8,468 bases of DNA from the NCBI GenBank assembly GCA_029939785.1, contig JAOZSG010000143.1:1-8468 (forward strand), in the 5' to 3' direction. The notes below the pieces were generated by a model that saw only the letters and a list, made by a program, of their open reading frames with translations, was not told the DNA's origin and searched no databases. Below, in pieces: positions 6,987 through 8,468 of this stretch (within the stretch, counting starts at the first letter, position 1; each line of letters begins with the position of its first letter). The position numbers and the translations under genes are program-made. This DNA comes from Fidelibacterota bacterium (GTDB taxonomy: Bacteria; Fidelibacterota; UBA2242; JAFGTP01).

Positions 6987-7014
6987 TATTTTAGATTATA
7001 TTTACAATAAAATA
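6987..7014. promoter_or_regulatory. Candidate operator/promoter zone in the tldD-ROK divergent spacer
   Basis: TATTTTA (6987-6993) and TAAAATA (7008-7014) form an inverted repeat with centres 21 bases apart, about two helical turns. It overlaps a possible -10 hexamer TACAAT (7003-7008) for the ROK gene, whose -35 would be poor (TTTATG, 6980-6985). ROK repressors such as NagC and Mlc are known to bind AT-rich palindromes of TTATTTT...AAAATAA type, so autoregulation here is plausible. The arms contain only A and T, so chance occurrence cannot be excluded. Confidence 0.22.
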
Positions 7015-7039
7015 AGTCTTAAAACGAATTGAGGTAAAT

Positions 7040-8227
7040 ATGCAGACCGGTGATATTAAATTGATAAAAAATATAAATATTCGATTAGTATTAAATTTGA
7101 TACGTGAAAACCATAGAATCTCAGGAGCAAGATTAGCTCAGATTACTGGAATGCGACCATCTACAATTTCAAATATTTTAAAAAAATTATCAAAGAAAAA
7201 TATAATTTTAAATATGGGTAAAGGTGATTCAACAGAGAAAGGTGGAAAACGACCTTATCTGTGGGGATTAAATGAAAATACTAACTTTATTATTGGGCTT
7301 GACATCAATATTTATGAAATTACTGCAACACTAATAAATCTTGAAGGAACAGTGACTTATAAAAAAAACATTACTCTTGATATATATAAAAGTTTAGACA
7401 ATCTGGTTGAACAGATTCAAAATACTACAAATATGATAATAAATGATATGAATATCCAAGTAGATGAAATACTTGGAATGGGTATTGCCGTTGCCGGTAT
7501 TGTAAATAGTGATATTGGTGAAATTATATTAACTGATATTTTACCGATGTTGAATATTCCTTTGCAAGAAAAACTTTTAGACCTTTATACTTTTCCGGTA
7601 ATAGTAGAAAATAATGCAAATGCTGCGGCTCTTGGATCAAAATGGGTTGGTTCTGCAAAAGATTGTAATAATTTTATTACAATACTTATTGAAGTTTATA
7701 AACATACCGGTGGTATAGGTATGGGCATAATGATTAATAATGAATTATATCATGGTTCGTCTTATTGTTCAGGTGAATTAAATGTTAATTTACCAACTTT
7801 AAGTGATAAGTTGCTTTCACTAAGAAATCATTTATCCAAGGGTAAAATATTGAAAAAATATTCTGAAAAAGTTGATGAAATTAATGTAAATGTAATGCTA
7901 GATGCGGCTCAAAAAGGGGACAAAACCGCTAAGGAATATTTTAAAATTTTAGGGCATACAATTGGAAAAGAAATTGTACGTCCGGTTGCTGCTATAAACC
8001 CAAGTAAATTAATTCTTGCTGGTGAAATTTCATCGGTAGGTAAAATTTTATCAAGAGCAGTAGCAAAGGAGATTGAAGGTGAGATGCTCCAAATTAGTAA
8101 TGATTGTCTTGAAGTTACAACAAGTGTTCACGGTAAATATATTGTATCAATTGGAGCAGCTTCCATGATTCTTGAAGAATTTTTTAAAATTCCTGTAGTA
8201 AAATCAAACACAAAAATAAATATATAA
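7040..8227 (+). CDS. ROK-family transcriptional regulator (NagC/XylR type)
   Basis: This 395-residue protein has the usual length of ROK regulators, which sense sugars or sugar phosphates and control carbohydrate genes. An N-terminal winged helix-turn-helix lies at about residues 10-65 (ISGARLAQITGM, then STISNILKKL). The ROK sugar-kinase-like fold starts at about 83 (FIIGLDIN) and includes MGIAVAGIVN, NNANAAALGS (191-200), GGIGMGIMINNELYHG and NPSKLILAGE (320-329). Two normal features are altered. The kinase motif that usually reads NDAN is NNAN, and the region of the histidine/cysteine zinc motif (GEIGH, then CxCGxxGCxE) is replaced by CSGELNVNLPTLSDK (from C243). It should therefore be a non-catalytic regulator, and its ligand is unknown. 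GAGG (7031-7034), five bases upstream, supports the ATG. It is divergent from tldD across 143 bases; any regulatory link to that operon is speculation. Confidence 0.9.
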   Translation: MQTGDIKLIKNINIRLVLNLIRENHRISGARLAQITGMRPSTISNILKKLSKKNIILNMGKGDSTEKGGKRPYLWGLNENTNFIIGLDINIYEITATLINLEGTVTYKKNITLDIYKSLDNLVEQIQNTTNMIINDMNIQVDEILGMGIAVAGIVNSDIGEIILTDILPMLNIPLQEKLLDLYTFPVIVENNANAAALGSKWVGSAKDCNNFITILIEVYKHTGGIGMGIMINNELYHGSSYCSGELNVNLPTLSDKLLSLRNHLSKGKILKKYSEKVDEINVNVMLDAAQKGDKTAKEYFKILGHTIGKEIVRPVAAINPSKLILAGEISSVGKILSRAVAKEIEGEMLQISNDCLEVTTSVHGKYIVSIGAASMILEEFFKIPVVKSNTKINI

Positions 8228-8338
8228 AATGTATTAATATAATTGTTATACATAATAAATGGCAATCAGCATATAATTCACAAATACAAGAAAAACGGAG
8301 ATTGTTTTATAAATTTTTAGTTCAAGTTCAAAATATAT

Positions 8339-8468
8339 ATGATTATATTTATCAGAGAATTTAAAAATGAATTGCCCAACACTAAAATAAAACTACTTCA
8401 ACAACTTTTAGCCAAAGCCATTGGAGAGATTAAAAAAGTTAATAAAGTAAAAGGAATTGATTTTTCAA
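8339..8468 (+). CDS. Possible 5' end of an unidentified gene, cut by the window edge
   Basis: An ATG at 8339 opens a frame with no stop for 43 codons to the end of the window. It encodes a lysine-rich start (MIIFIREFKNELPNTK...) with a helical, amphipathic look and no recognisable domain. An in-frame TAG lies 21 bases upstream (8318-8320), so the start is confined to this ATG or a rare codon nearby. No convincing Shine-Dalgarno precedes it. An open frame of this length in AT-rich DNA is only weak evidence. The 111 bases between the ROK stop and this ATG show nothing recognisable apart from a weak AT inverted repeat. Confidence 0.35.
   Translation, partial: MIIFIREFKNELPNTKIKLLQQLLAKAIGEIKKVNKVKGIDFS

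Noticed and set aside
8229..8253. ATGTAT...ATACAT inverted repeat after the ROK gene as a terminator
   Set aside because: It has only six weak pairs, a 13-base loop and no following T run.
1..8468. CRISPR arrays, tRNA or rRNA genes, transposase genes, toxin-antitoxin or defence modules
   Set aside because: No regularly spaced repeats, RNA-gene signatures or matching protein motifs were seen on either strand; the repeat-like units are single, short and unlike one another.

Overview
The window is an AT-rich bacterial chromosome segment. It carries five complete, well-supported genes on the + strand or its complement plus one that runs off the right edge. The best clue to the organism is the secreted protein at 2210-3727. 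It ends in a YPNPFNPSTN-type C-terminal module, the sorting domain of the type IX secretion system (T9SS), and a preceding fibronectin-like module begins LPVEF. This combination is typical of the FCB superphylum (Bacteroidota, Ignavibacteria, Cloacimonadota, Marinimicrobia and relatives). I cannot assign a phylum from this window alone.

Left part (1-2082): a short REP-like sequence lies just before a tight two-component operon. The first gene is an OmpR-type response regulator (84-779). One base after its stop comes a membrane histidine kinase with a GTG start (781-2082). The stimulus and target genes cannot be read from the sequence.

Middle (2083-4014): a likely sigma70-type promoter at 2118-2146 precedes a secreted, multi-domain LamG/jelly-roll protein with a T9SS tail (2210-3727). 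The gene ends at a perfect 17-bp bidirectional hairpin terminator (3741-3786). The rest of this 287-bp convergent spacer holds what look like interspersed repeats: a pair of 11-base near-repeats (3828-3859) and a perfect 36-bp palindrome (3955-3990) just past the end of the opposing operon.

Right-centre (4015-6896, minus strand): a tldD-tldE operon. TldD is the zinc metalloprotease subunit, with HEAVGH and a C-terminal Cys. TldE (PmbA) is the non-catalytic partner. TldD carries an extra N-terminal twin-arginine (Tat) signal, while TldE has none. A strong internal Shine-Dalgarno sits exactly before Met39, where ordinary cytoplasmic TldD would begin. The gene may therefore give both an exported and a cytoplasmic form; this is the most interesting observation in the window.

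Right end (6897-8468): a 143-bp AT-rich divergent promoter region separates tldD from a ROK-family transcription regulator (7040-8227). That regulator keeps its winged helix but has lost the usual ROK zinc motif and the kinase aspartate. After it come about 110 bases with nothing recognisable, then the possible start of another gene. I found no CRISPR array, tRNA, rRNA, phage or defence module. Most of the window is ordinary housekeeping and accessory content, and I do not see an undescribed multi-gene system.
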